Below are positions 45,783-54,782 of a stretch of DNA of 64,000 nt, one piece after another (the stretch's first letter is position 1; each line of letters starts with the position of its first letter). The position numbers and the translations under genes are program-made. The notes beneath the pieces were generated by a model. That model was not told the DNA's origin. It searched no databases and worked only from the letters and a program-made list of their open reading frames with translations. Origin of the DNA: Advenella faeciporci (lineage in GTDB: Bacteria > Pseudomonadota > Gammaproteobacteria > Burkholderiales > Burkholderiaceae_B); contig NZ_BMYS01000002.1 in the NCBI RefSeq assembly GCF_014652395.1, positions 124,001-188,000 on the forward strand, in the 5' to 3' direction.

Positions 45783-48491
45783 TTATGCGTGATGTGGGTT
45801 GGATTTAGCGGGATTGACATCATACTTTTTAATGGCTTCGGCAAGTTTTGAAGCAGGAATCTTACCTTCGTCAGCAAGTGCTTTCAATGCCGCCAAAACC
45901 ACGAAATGGCGATCAACCTCAAAGTGCTCTCTTAGCTTGAAGCGGAAGTCTGAGCGACCAAAACCGTCGGTACCCAGCACTTTATAATCACGACCAGCAG
46001 GAATAAACTCACGGATCTGATCAGCAAACAGCTTCATGTAATCAGTAGAAGCGATAATCGGACCTACTGATTCTTGCAGTTTGGCAGTAACATAAGGAAC
46101 TTTTTGTTTTTTGGCGGTTGGATTAAGCAAGTTATAACGATTGCAATCCAGGCCGTCACGACGCAGTTCTGTAAAGCTGGTAACGCTCCATACGTCAGAG
46201 CCAATGTCCCAATCCTGCGCAAGCAGTTTCTGCGCTTCAAGCACTTCAAGCAAGATTGTCCCTGAACCCAGCAACTGTACGCGAAGCTCACCCTTATCAG
46301 CAGAACGGAACTTGTAAATACCCTTGATAATGCCTTCTTCATCACCAACATGCAGACCTGGTTGGGCATAATTCTCGTTCATTACCGTCAGGTAATAGAA
46401 AACGTTTTCCTGATTCTCAACCATGCGTTTCAGGCCGTCTTGCATTATGACAACCAGCTCATGTGCAAAAGCAGGATCATAAGAAACACAATTGGGGATC
46501 GTGGAAGACAGGATATGACTATGTCCGTCTTCGTGCTGCAAACCTTCACCATTCAATGTGGTGCGGCCAGCCGTTCCGCCTAACAGGAAACCACGAGCCT
46601 GCATGTCGCCGGCAGCCCAGGCAAGATCGCCAATCCGCTGGAATCCAAACATCGAGTAATAAATGAAGAATGGAATCATGATGCGGTTATTGGTGGAATA
46701 TGAAGTTGCCGCTGCAATCCATGATGCAAAAGCACCCGCTTCGTTAATCCCTTCCTGCAATAACTGACCGTTGGCAGTTTCCTTGTAATACATCACCTGG
46801 TTTTTGTCGACAGGAGTATATTTTTGTCCTTCAGGCGCATAAATACCAATCTGGCGGAATAAGCCTTCCATACCAAAAGTGCGTGACTCATCAGCCAGGA
46901 TAGGCACAATACGGTCACTAATATTCTTGTCCCGGAGTAGCTGGTTTAAGAAACGTACAAATGCCTGTGTGGTTGAAATTTCACGTCCCTCTGCCGTTGG
47001 CTCAAGGATTGTGTTGAATTTATCCAGATCGGGCACTTTCAGTTTTTCTTCTGCCACCGCTCTTCGGGCTGGTAAATAACCACCCAGTTTCTGGCGCTGC
47101 TCCCTAAGATATTTCATTTCTGCCGAATCTTCAGAAGGTTTGAAATATGGCAAATCGGCCAATTTTTCATCTGGGATGGGAATATTGAAACGATCACGGA
47201 ATTCGCGAATGGAATCGAGATCCAGTTTTTTCTGCTGGTGAGCAGGGTTTTTACCTTGCGCAACGTGACCCAGGCCGTATCCTTTAATGGTTTTGGCCAG
47301 AATAACGGTTGGTTGACCTTTGGTTTTAACCGCAGCATCAAAGGCGGCATACACCTTGTTGGGATCATGGCCACCACGATTAAGGCGCCAGATCTCCTGA
47401 TCGCTCATACGGCTGACCATATCCAGCAATTTGGGATGCTTGCCAAAGAAATGTTCACGCACATAGGCACCGTCATTGGCTTTATACGCCTGGTATTCTC
47501 CATCAACGGTTTCTTCCATGACACGACGCAAAATACCTTCTTTATCACGGGCCAGCAACGGGTCCCAATAACCGCCCCAAATCAGCTTGATGACATTCCA
47601 GCCACTGCCGCGGAAATCTCCTTCCAGTTCCTGGATGATTTTGCCATTACCGCGCACAGGGCCGTCAAGACGCTGCAGGTTGCAGTTGATCACAAAAATA
47701 AGGTTATCCAGTTTTTCACGGGCAGCCAGACTGATGGCACCCAGGGATTCCGGTTCATCCATTTCGCCATCACCACAAAACACCCATACCTTGCGATTGC
47801 TGGTATCTGCAATACCGCGCGCATGTAAATATTTAAGGAAACGTGCCTGATAGATGGCCATTAACGGACCAAGACCCATTGATACCGTTGGGAACTGCCA
47901 GAAATTGGGCATTAATTTGGGGTGGGGATATGAAGACAAACCCTTGCCACCCACTTCCTGACGAAAATTATCCAGTTGCTCTTCAGTGAGGCGACCTTCA
48001 AGATAAGCCCTACCGTAAACGCCCGGTGAGGAATGTCCCTGGAAGTACACCAGGTCACCACCACGATCGGCAGTTTCACCATGCCAGAAATGGTTCTGGC
48101 CACACCCAATCATCGTGGCAAGGGAAGCAAACGAGGCAATGTGGCCACCCAGATCACCACCATCAACGGGCTCATGGCTGTTGGCCTTTACCACCATGGC
48201 CATCGCGTTCCAGCGTACGTACGAACGGATTCGTTCTTCAAGGGCCAGGTTGCCCGGATTTGGCGGTTCCAGTCCGGGAGGAATGGTATTTACATAAGCG
48301 GTATGTGGGGAAAACGGGATGTTCGATCCTGAACGACGGGCCAAATCAATCAGTTTTTCCAGTATAAAGTGCGCTCTTTCCGGACCTTCGCGGTCCAGAA
48401 CGGCTTCAAGCGCCTCAAGCCATTCTTGCGTTTCAACTGCATCAACATCAGCGATTTGTGCAATTTGTTGTTTGAGATCAGGCGATGACAT
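45783..48491 (-). CDS. aceE: pyruvate dehydrogenase E1, homodimeric type
   Basis: 902 residues, the single-chain E1 of about 890-900. The thiamine diphosphate site is VFCGDGEMDEPES followed by NCNLQRLDGPVRGN, and the substrate region includes QGHSSPGVYGRA. It decarboxylates pyruvate and acetylates the lipoyl groups of AceF. The ATG has AGGAG 7 bases upstream. It is the first gene of the aceE-aceF-lpdA operon and is divergent from a two-component system. Confidence 0.97.
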   Translation of the reverse strand: MSSPDLKQQIAQIADVDAVETQEWLEALEAVLDREGPERAHFILEKLIDLARRSGSNIPFSPHTAYVNTIPPGLEPPNPGNLALEERIRSYVRWNAMAMVVKANSHEPVDGGDLGGHIASFASLATMIGCGQNHFWHGETADRGGDLVYFQGHSSPGVYGRAYLEGRLTEEQLDNFRQEVGGKGLSSYPHPKLMPNFWQFPTVSMGLGPLMAIYQARFLKYLHARGIADTSNRKVWVFCGDGEMDEPESLGAISLAAREKLDNLIFVINCNLQRLDGPVRGNGKIIQELEGDFRGSGWNVIKLIWGGYWDPLLARDKEGILRRVMEETVDGEYQAYKANDGAYVREHFFGKHPKLLDMVSRMSDQEIWRLNRGGHDPNKVYAAFDAAVKTKGQPTVILAKTIKGYGLGHVAQGKNPAHQQKKLDLDSIREFRDRFNIPIPDEKLADLPYFKPSEDSAEMKYLREQRQKLGGYLPARRAVAEEKLKVPDLDKFNTILEPTAEGREISTTQAFVRFLNQLLRDKNISDRIVPILADESRTFGMEGLFRQIGIYAPEGQKYTPVDKNQVMYYKETANGQLLQEGINEAGAFASWIAAATSYSTNNRIMIPFFIYYSMFGFQRIGDLAWAAGDMQARGFLLGGTAGRTTLNGEGLQHEDGHSHILSSTIPNCVSYDPAFAHELVVIMQDGLKRMVENQENVFYYLTVMNENYAQPGLHVGDEEGIIKGIYKFRSADKGELRVQLLGSGTILLEVLEAQKLLAQDWDIGSDVWSVTSFTELRRDGLDCNRYNLLNPTAKKQKVPYVTAKLQESVGPIIASTDYMKLFADQIREFIPAGRDYKVLGTDGFGRSDFRFKLREHFEVDRHFVVLAALKALADEGKIPASKLAEAIKKYDVNPAKSNPHHA

Positions 48492-48507
48492 CGTTTTCTC
48501 CTGTTAA

Positions 48508-48526
48508 GATTTGCTGTCTGCAAATC
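48508..48526. promoter_or_regulatory. palindrome in the aceE leader
   Basis: GATTTGC (48508-48514) and GCAAATC (48520-48526) form a perfect inverted repeat with a 5-base spacer, just upstream of the aceE ribosome site. It could be an operator for a regulator of pyruvate dehydrogenase or a small hairpin that touches translation. It does not match the E. coli PdhR site. Confidence 0.45.
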
Positions 48527-48564
48527 ACTTATTTTCTAATGTTGTTCTGCTCCAATTAAAGCAC

Positions 48565-48592
48565 ACTGTACCTTAAAAGCAGAATACGGCAA
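48565..48592 (-). promoter_or_regulatory. sigma-70-type promoter candidate for aceE
   Basis: On the minus strand TTGCCG (48592-48587) and TACAGT (48570-48565) have a 16-base spacer, each matching four of six consensus positions. Transcription would start near 48558, giving a leader of about 67 bases that includes the palindrome at 48508-48526. Confidence 0.45.
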
Positions 48593-48742
48593 TGCATACC
48601 ACCAACATATTCTGTGGCCAAATATTAATAATGCGATCTCTATTCTATGAGACAGCCAGCATTCACACAAGCTAAATTTTATATAATGATATATGTTTTC
48701 ACATTATGAAAAATAAAAAGGTTTTTTACGACAACATTAAAA

Positions 48743-48806
48743 TTTTACCTGGTGAAGCAAAACCAGTATCATAGGTAAATGTCTCAATTACAATACCCAT
48801 TTACCT
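48743..48806 (+). promoter_or_regulatory. repeated AGGTAAA half-sites around the kinase-gene promoter
   Basis: AGGTAAATG (48773-48781) and its exact complement CATTTACCT (48798-48806) flank a 16-base spacer that contains the -10-like TACAAT at 48789-48794. A third, inverted half-site TTTTACCT lies at 48743-48750. The outer sites can also pair with the middle one in RNA in a mutually exclusive way, but the layout around a -10 fits an operator better. A six-base T run follows at 48814-48819. Confidence 0.5.
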
Positions 48807-48828
48807 TAAAGAGTTTTTTGTAACACCA

Positions 48829-50562
48829 ATGTCTGACTTGCCCAATAAATCCCTACTTGCTTCGTCGTTTTACGACAATGCGAAAATAACTAAAAAAGGC
48901 CTTTATTGGATTACACCCGTATTTGTGCTTGTCTTGTATTTGCTAGTCATGACCGGCTTTTTCTGGCTACAGCAAATACACAAAGAAAGTGTCATGTTTG
49001 TCACCGTAGATGAAGAAACCAAGCAGGAACGCCTGATGTTCTTTGTCATGGCGCTTTCTTTCATTATCATCATCAGCTTGTTGGCTTTATGGCGTTACAC
49101 ACGGTTTCGTTCCAATGCAGAAGCCGCCCTGCTGGCAGAAACCAGCTTTCGGCGGGCCATGGAAAACTCCATGTCAACGGGTATGCGTGTTCTGGATATG
49201 CAAGGTCGGATTGCCTATGTGAATCCCGCTTTCTGCCGAATGATGGGATGGAATGAAGCCGATCTGTTGGGAAAAAGCATTCCTTATCCCTATTGGGTGC
49301 CCGGAAAGTATGACGAACACCAGCGAATTCTGGATATTCTCATGTCAGGCAAAACCCCCAGCACCGGACTGGAAGTTGAAGCACAGCGACGCGATGGTTC
49401 ACGGTTTACCTCGCGCATGTATGTATCTCCCTTGCGGGACCCCAACGGAGAGCAAATCGGCTGGATGACCTCAATGACTGACATTACAGAGCCAAAGCGG
49501 GTTAGGGAAGCCCTGACTGCCGCCCATGAACGCTTCATGACCGTACTTGAAGGGCTTGATGACGCCATTTCGGTTGTGGCAGATACACCAGCTGGGCTTG
49601 AGCTTTTATTTGCAAACCGTACCTACCGCCGTCTTTTTGGTTCCCAACCCAACGGTCACAGCGAACTTATGGGCGGACGTCGCGGTCGATTCAGCGGCGT
49701 AACCATAGAGCAGTATGCTCCCTCGGCAGACTGCTGGTTTGAAGTGCATCACCGCATGCTCATCTGGACTGATGGCAGAAAAGTACGCATGCAGGTTGCC
49801 CGGGATATTACCGAAAGGCGCAAGCACGAAGAAGACTCACGTATCCAGCAGGAAAAAATCCAGCTTACCAGCCGGTTAACCACCATGGGCGAAATGGCCT
49901 CTTCCCTTGCGCATGAGCTCAATCAGCCCCTGACTGCCATAGCCAACTACAACATGGCTATTGTAGCCATGATTAAATCGGGCAACATCTCGCAGGAAAA
50001 ACTCCTGTCCGCCCTTGAAAAGTCAGCCAGTCAGGCTGAACGCGCCGGAAAAATCATCAGTCGCATCCGTGAGTTTGTCAAACGAAGCGAACCACGCCGT
50101 CAAAGCACGCCTGTTGCCAAAATCATCGATAACACGCTGGACCTTGCCGACATTGATGCCCGCAAGCGCAGAATCAAAATCGAGGCCAATGTCCCTGAAG
50201 ACCTGCCGAATGTTCTGGCGGATCCGATTCTTATTGAGCAAGTATTGCTTAATCTGGTGAAAAACGGCCTCGAGGCCATGGCTAATAGCGAAGCCGACAC
50301 CCTTTACGTAAACGCCTACCTGCATGACAAACAAATTGAGGTCCGGGTGGTTGACCGTGGTCACGGCCTGAAAGAACCCGAGCGTTTATTTGAACCATTC
50401 TTCAGCACAAAATCAGAGGGGCTAGGTATGGGACTTAATATTTGCAGAACAATTATTGAATCTCACCATGGAAGGCTCTGGGCTGAAGCAAACCCCGAAG
50501 GCGGAACCATATTCCGCTTTTTACTACCCTGTGCTCCAAAAGAGCAACACCAAGAACAATGA
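48829..50562 (+). CDS. membrane PAS-domain sensor histidine kinase
   Basis: 577 residues. Two membrane helices (about 28-48 and 70-88) enclose a short periplasmic loop of some 20 residues. Two PAS-like domains follow (about 105-222, ending GWMTSMTDITEPKR, and about 230-332), then HisKA with the phosphorylated histidine H362 in SSLAHELNQPLTA and the ATPase domain (LVKNGLEAM, GLGMGLNICRTIIESHHG). Architecture is FixL/DctB-like. The signal is unknown. The small periplasmic loop suggests sensing in the membrane or through the PAS domains. No heme-type histidine was identified with certainty. Confidence 0.92.
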   Translation: MSDLPNKSLLASSFYDNAKITKKGLYWITPVFVLVLYLLVMTGFFWLQQIHKESVMFVTVDEETKQERLMFFVMALSFIIIISLLALWRYTRFRSNAEAALLAETSFRRAMENSMSTGMRVLDMQGRIAYVNPAFCRMMGWNEADLLGKSIPYPYWVPGKYDEHQRILDILMSGKTPSTGLEVEAQRRDGSRFTSRMYVSPLRDPNGEQIGWMTSMTDITEPKRVREALTAAHERFMTVLEGLDDAISVVADTPAGLELLFANRTYRRLFGSQPNGHSELMGGRRGRFSGVTIEQYAPSADCWFEVHHRMLIWTDGRKVRMQVARDITERRKHEEDSRIQQEKIQLTSRLTTMGEMASSLAHELNQPLTAIANYNMAIVAMIKSGNISQEKLLSALEKSASQAERAGKIISRIREFVKRSEPRRQSTPVAKIIDNTLDLADIDARKRRIKIEANVPEDLPNVLADPILIEQVLLNLVKNGLEAMANSEADTLYVNAYLHDKQIEVRVVDRGHGLKEPERLFEPFFSTKSEGLGMGLNICRTIIESHHGRLWAEANPEGGTIFRFLLPCAPKEQHQEQ

Positions 50563-50577
50563 TTAAAGGACAAAACT

Positions 50578-51183
50578 ATGACAACAGATAATTGCACAAT
50601 TTTTATCGTCGATGATGACGAGGCAGTCAGAGATTCGTTACGCTGGTTACTCGAGGCCAATGGCTATCAGGTTCAGGCTTTTGAAAGCGGGGAACAATTC
50701 CTTGAAAGCTATGACTCATCGATAGTAAGCGTTCTGATTGCAGACGTGCGCATGCCTGGCATGACGGGACTGGAGCTGCAGGAAGAACTGATCAAGCGCA
50801 ATGCCCCACTTCCAATTGTCTTCATCACCGGCCACGGTGATGTTCCAATGGCTGTTTCAACCATGAAGAAAGGTGCTGTCGATTTTCTTGAAAAACCGTT
50901 CAATGAAGCCGATTTGCGTGAAGTCATTGCCCACATGGTGTTGCAGGCACAAGACAAGGCTTCCATTGCGGAACAGCAAAAAAATCATCAGGCACTGCTT
51001 GCCCGTCTTACCTCACGGGAACAGCAAGTACTGGGTCGTATTGTCGCCGGCAGGCTTAACAAACAAATTGCCGATGACCTGAATATCAGCATTAAAACCG
51101 TAGAAGCCCACCGGGCAAATATTATGGAAAAACTCGAAGTAACCACTGTCGCTGACTTAATGAAAGTGGCATTGGCAAAGTAA
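50578..51183 (+). CDS. FixJ-family response regulator
   Basis: 201 residues. A receiver domain (about 6-120) with phospho-acceptor D56 in LIADVRMPG, acidic pocket at VDDDE (11-15) and lysine in LEKPF is followed by a LuxR/GerE helix-turn-helix (about 137-197, SREQQVLGRIVAGRLNKQIA in short form, then KTVEAHRANIMEKL). It is the obvious partner of the kinase 15 bases upstream. AAGGA lies 7 bases before the ATG. Target genes are unknown. The divergent aceE operon is a natural candidate. Confidence 0.94.
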   Translation: MTTDNCTIFIVDDDEAVRDSLRWLLEANGYQVQAFESGEQFLESYDSSIVSVLIADVRMPGMTGLELQEELIKRNAPLPIVFITGHGDVPMAVSTMKKGAVDFLEKPFNEADLREVIAHMVLQAQDKASIAEQQKNHQALLARLTSREQQVLGRIVAGRLNKQIADDLNISIKTVEAHRANIMEKLEVTTVADLMKVALAK

Positions 51184-51204
51184 TTAAATCGCAAGGACAT
51201 TTGA

Positions 51205-52053
51205 ATGACTGCTCGCATTATTGACGGAAAAAAACTCGCCGAAACAATCAAACTGAATCTGGCTGATCGCATCAACGCACTTAAGGAAAAGGATATTATT
51301 CCAGGCCTTACCGTGATTCTGGTTGGTGATGACCCGGCTTCCCAGGTTTATGTCAGGAACAAGGCCAATACATTCACCAAGCTTGGCCTTAACTCTTCGG
51401 TAGAGCAATACCCGGCAAGCCTAAGCGAAGAAGCGCTCTGCAACCGGATTCGCGAACTTAATAACGATCCATCCGTTCACGGCATTCTGGTTCAACTGCC
51501 CTTGCCTGCCAACCTTGATGCCAACAAGGTGATTGAAACCATAAGCCCTGAAAAAGACGTTGATGGATTCCACATCAGCAATGCCGGTGCCCTAATGACT
51601 GGGCGTCCCCTGTTCATTCCGTGCACTCCTTATGGTGTCATGAAAATGCTTGAATCGGAAAAGGTTGAACTTCGTGGCGCTGAAGCAGTCGTAATAGGTG
51701 CCAGTAACATTGTTGGCAAACCCATGGCGCTGTTATTGCAAAAAGCAGGCGCCACCGTAACTATCTGCAACTCAAAAACCAAAGACCTGGCAGCACATAC
51801 CCGACGAGCCGATGTCCTGGTGGTGGCAACCGGTCGCGCAGAAATGATTACCGGTGACATGATCAAACCGGGTGCCATTGTCATTGATGTCGGCATTAAC
51901 CGTGGTTCAGATGGTAAACTCAAGGGCGATGTAGAATTTTCTTCTGCCAAAGAGGTTGCCGGTGCAATTACCCCTGTACCCGGCGGCGTTGGCCCCATGA
52001 CCATTGTCATGCTGCTGGTGAACACCATCGAAGCAGCAGAACGTAAACTTTAA
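51205..52053 (+). CDS. folD: methylenetetrahydrofolate dehydrogenase / cyclohydrolase
   Basis: 282 residues, normal length. It interconverts methylene-, methenyl- and formyl-tetrahydrofolate with NADP. The catalytic lysine lies in [13 protein letters not shown] (about K53), and further signatures are [16 protein letters not shown] and the C-terminal [12 protein letters not shown]. It follows the response regulator by 21 bases with an AAGGA ribosome site, a neighbourhood shared with related Burkholderiales. Confidence 0.96.
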   Translation: MTARIIDGKKLAETIKLNLADRINALKEKDIIPGLTVILVGDDPASQVYVRNKANTFTKLGLNSSVEQYPASLSEEALCNRIRELNNDPSVHGILVQLPLPANLDANKVIETISPEKDVDGFHISNAGALMTGRPLFIPCTPYGVMKMLESEKVELRGAEAVVIGASNIVGKPMALLLQKAGATVTICNSKTKDLAAHTRRADVLVVATGRAEMITGDMIKPGAIVIDVGINRGSDGKLKGDVEFSSAKEVAGAITPVPGGVGPMTIVMLLVNTIEAAERKL

Positions 52054-52066
52054 TTTAGAAGAGTCC

Positions 52067-54121
52067 ATGAATAGCAATCCCTTATTAGCCCCCTTATCCG
52101 AACTCATTGATTACAGCGCCATTCAGCCCTCACACCTGGCGCCGGCATTGAACAGCCTGCTGGACGACACCCGTCTTGCCATTAATGAAATTGTTGAAAG
52201 GGTAAAAGAGCCAACCTGGGATTCATTCATAGAGCCTTTGGAATCTGACACTGCCCGCTTGTGGCGGGCATGGTCGGTGGCCGGTCATTTGAATTCGGTT
52301 GTTAACACACCTGAATTACGTGATGCATATAATGAAATGCTACCCAAAATGACCGAGTTTTCAACCTGGATCGGCCTTAACAAAGACCTGTACCAGCAAT
52401 ACCTGAAAATTTCAAAAAGCGACGCATTCAATAGCTTCACCCCTACCCGCAAACGCATCATTGAACTGGCGCTGCGCAATTTCCGGCTTAGTGGCGTAGA
52501 GCTTGAGGGTGAAAACAAAGAACGATATGCCCAAATCAGTGAACAAATCGCATTAACCTCACAAAAATTCTCAGAAAACTCCCTGGATGCCGTTGATTCA
52601 TGGGAATTTATCGTAACCGATGAAAAAGAACTGGATGGTTTGCCACAAGACGCCATTAATGCGGCCAGACAAACCGCTCAGGCAGAAAACAAAGACGGCT
52701 GGAAATTCACGCTTAAAATGCCGTCATACCTGCCTGTCATGCAATATGCCAAAAGCCAGGGCTTGCGTGAAAAACTCTATCGTGGTTACGCCACTATTGC
52801 CTCAGAGCAAGGTGCCCCCCAATACGACAACTCTTCAAATATAGAAAAACTGCTGGCACTTAGAACTGAAGAAGCCCACTTGCTGGGCTATGGGGATTTT
52901 GCCCAAATGCGACTTGAAACCCGCATGGCTGACAATTCCGCCCAGGTTGTGGACTTCCTGCGTAATCTGGCCTCAAAAGCCAAACCCTTCGCGGAAAAAG
53001 ACGTGGAAGCACTTAAGCAATTTGCCAGCCAGTCATTGGGCCTGAATGAACTGCAACCCTGGGATTATGCCTATGTCTCAGAACAACTGCGCAAGTCCCG
53101 TTATGCTTACTCTGATGAAGAAGTTAAACAGTATCTGCCAGAGCCCAGAGTGTTGGATGGACTATTTTATGTTATTGGCACCCTGTTCAATGTTGAGCTT
53201 GTTCCATTCAAGGCGCCTGTCTGGCACGAAAGCGTAGCCACCTATGCCGTCAAGGAAAACAACGAACTTATTGGTTATTTGTATACCGATCTTTATGCCC
53301 GTGCAGGCAAACAAAGTGGAGCATGGGTAGATAGCGAGCGAACCCGCCACTTGCATGGCGAGAATCTGCAGACCCCGGTGGTTTATTTGACCTGCAATTT
53401 CCCTCCACCACAAGACAATAAACCCGCCTTGCTTACTCATGATGACGTCATCACCCTGTTTCATGAGTCGGGTCATGCCCTGCATGCGCTGCTTTCCAAA
53501 GTTGATGAGCCAGCAGCCTCTCCATTCGCAAGCGTTGAATGGGATGCCATAGAATTGCCATCCCAATTCATGGAAAACTTCTGCTGGGAATGGTCTGTCC
53601 TGCAAAAGCTGTCAGGTCACTGGGAAACCCAGGAACCTTTGCCCGAATCTTTATACCAGAAAATGCTGGCAGCAAAAAACTATCAAAGTGGCATGCAAAC
53701 CGTACGCCAGATAGAATTTGCCCTGTTTGACATGCTTTTGCATCAACGTACCCGTCAAACCTCTATTGCCGATGTGCTTTCGCTGCTTAATGAAGTGCGT
53801 AAAGAAGTGGCCGTTATCATACCTCCCGCATGGCACCGTTTCCCGCATAATTTTTCCCACTTGTTTGCAGGCGGCTATGGGGCCGGTTATTACAGCTATA
53901 AATGGGCAGAGGTGCTTTCATCTGACGCCTATGGACTGTTTGAAGAAAACGCCCTTGACAATAATGGTACGCTTAATCCCGTCATCGGCAATAAATTCAG
54001 GCAGGAAATCCTGGCTGTTGGCGGTTCCCGTCCTGCGGCAGAATCCTTCAAAGCGTTCCGTGGTCGCGAGCCTAGCCCCGAAGCGCTGTTACGGCATTGC
54101 GGCATGACTGAAGCAGCCTGA
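52067..54121 (+). CDS. prlC: oligopeptidase A (M3 family)
   Basis: 684 residues. A zinc metallopeptidase of the thimet oligopeptidase family with HESGH (H466, E467, H470) and the second-ligand region at SQFMENFCWEW. It degrades short peptides, including cleaved signal peptides, in the cytoplasm. The C-terminal motif HLFAGGYGAGYYSYKWAEVL, given here as HLFAGGYGAGYYSY, is typical. It lies 13 bases after folD. Confidence 0.95.
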   Translation: MNSNPLLAPLSELIDYSAIQPSHLAPALNSLLDDTRLAINEIVERVKEPTWDSFIEPLESDTARLWRAWSVAGHLNSVVNTPELRDAYNEMLPKMTEFSTWIGLNKDLYQQYLKISKSDAFNSFTPTRKRIIELALRNFRLSGVELEGENKERYAQISEQIALTSQKFSENSLDAVDSWEFIVTDEKELDGLPQDAINAARQTAQAENKDGWKFTLKMPSYLPVMQYAKSQGLREKLYRGYATIASEQGAPQYDNSSNIEKLLALRTEEAHLLGYGDFAQMRLETRMADNSAQVVDFLRNLASKAKPFAEKDVEALKQFASQSLGLNELQPWDYAYVSEQLRKSRYAYSDEEVKQYLPEPRVLDGLFYVIGTLFNVELVPFKAPVWHESVATYAVKENNELIGYLYTDLYARAGKQSGAWVDSERTRHLHGENLQTPVVYLTCNFPPPQDNKPALLTHDDVITLFHESGHALHALLSKVDEPAASPFASVEWDAIELPSQFMENFCWEWSVLQKLSGHWETQEPLPESLYQKMLAAKNYQSGMQTVRQIEFALFDMLLHQRTRQTSIADVLSLLNEVRKEVAVIIPPAWHRFPHNFSHLFAGGYGAGYYSYKWAEVLSSDAYGLFEENALDNNGTLNPVIGNKFRQEILAVGGSRPAAESFKAFRGREPSPEALLRHCGMTEAA

Positions 54122-54143
54122 TATAATTTTGGTATCCAGCATA

Positions 54144-54761
54144 ATGATCAAGAAAACCCTGCTTTCATCAGTCTTGGCGCTTGCCTTGCTGCATTCTGTT
54201 CCTGCCTTGGCGCAGGAACAGTCACAAGCCAAGCCAAGCGTGATTTATAAAATCACAGGCCGCCTGCCTGATTTGAAATTCAGTTTAAACGGTGCACAAG
54301 ACAAGACTATTACAGAGAATGACGTCAAGGGTAAAGTTGTGCTTTTGTTTTTTGGGTATGCCAGCTGCCCAGACATCTGCCCCACCACTATGGCGCAGTT
54401 ATCGGCAGTCAAAAGCATGCTTGGCGAACATGCCAACAATATCCAGATTATCTTTCTTAGCGTAGACCCGCATCGGGATACGCCTGAAGTTTTACAGGCT
54501 TACGTTGACGCCTTTGATAATGGCGCCATTGGCCTGACCGGCACCGAAAAACAAATTGCTGATATTGCACGTCGCTATCGTGTCGCTTACCAAATAGAAA
54601 AACCCCAACCAGGCAGCGATCCCAATAATTACGAAGTCATGCATGCACGCGGAATATACATCTTTGATGCCAATGGAAAAGTCCAGTTTCTGGCTTCAGA
54701 CAGTGAAGAGCCAGAAATGATAATTGATAAAATCCGCGATATCCTGCCATCGTCCTCTTAA
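54144..54761 (+). CDS. SCO1/SenC-family copper chaperone / thioredoxin-like protein
   Basis: 205 residues from the ATG at 54144. A TTG at 54129 is in frame but gives an unusual beginning. A signal peptide (about 1-23, ending ALAQ) precedes a thioredoxin fold with the copper-binding CPDICP (C75, C79) and a histidine in EVMHARG near 168. SCO proteins help deliver copper to the CuA site of cytochrome c oxidase. No oxidase genes are nearby. Confidence 0.93.
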   Translation: MIKKTLLSSVLALALLHSVPALAQEQSQAKPSVIYKITGRLPDLKFSLNGAQDKTITENDVKGKVVLLFFGYASCPDICPTTMAQLSAVKSMLGEHANNIQIIFLSVDPHRDTPEVLQAYVDAFDNGAIGLTGTEKQIADIARRYRVAYQIEKPQPGSDPNNYEVMHARGIYIFDANGKVQFLASDSEEPEMIIDKIRDILPSSS

Positions 54762-54782
54762 CTTTCTAAACCGGAGTCTATT

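Larger units (their letters stand above)
48492..48828. other. 337-base divergent control region between aceE and the kinase gene
   Basis: This is the longest gene-free stretch. It is A/T-rich, has no plausible small open reading frame with a ribosome site, and holds three groups of symmetry described separately: a palindrome in the aceE leader, an inverted repeat around a -10 box before the kinase gene, and a 9-mer (TACCTTAAA) shared by both sides at 48569-48577 and 48802-48810. The middle, about 48600-48720, has a TATAAT at 48682-48687 but no good -35. Confidence 0.7.

Noticed and set aside
48682-48687. TATAAT in the middle of the aceE/kinase gap as the main promoter
   Set aside because: No acceptable -35 element at 16-18 bases, and in A/T-rich DNA the hexamer is easily met by chance.
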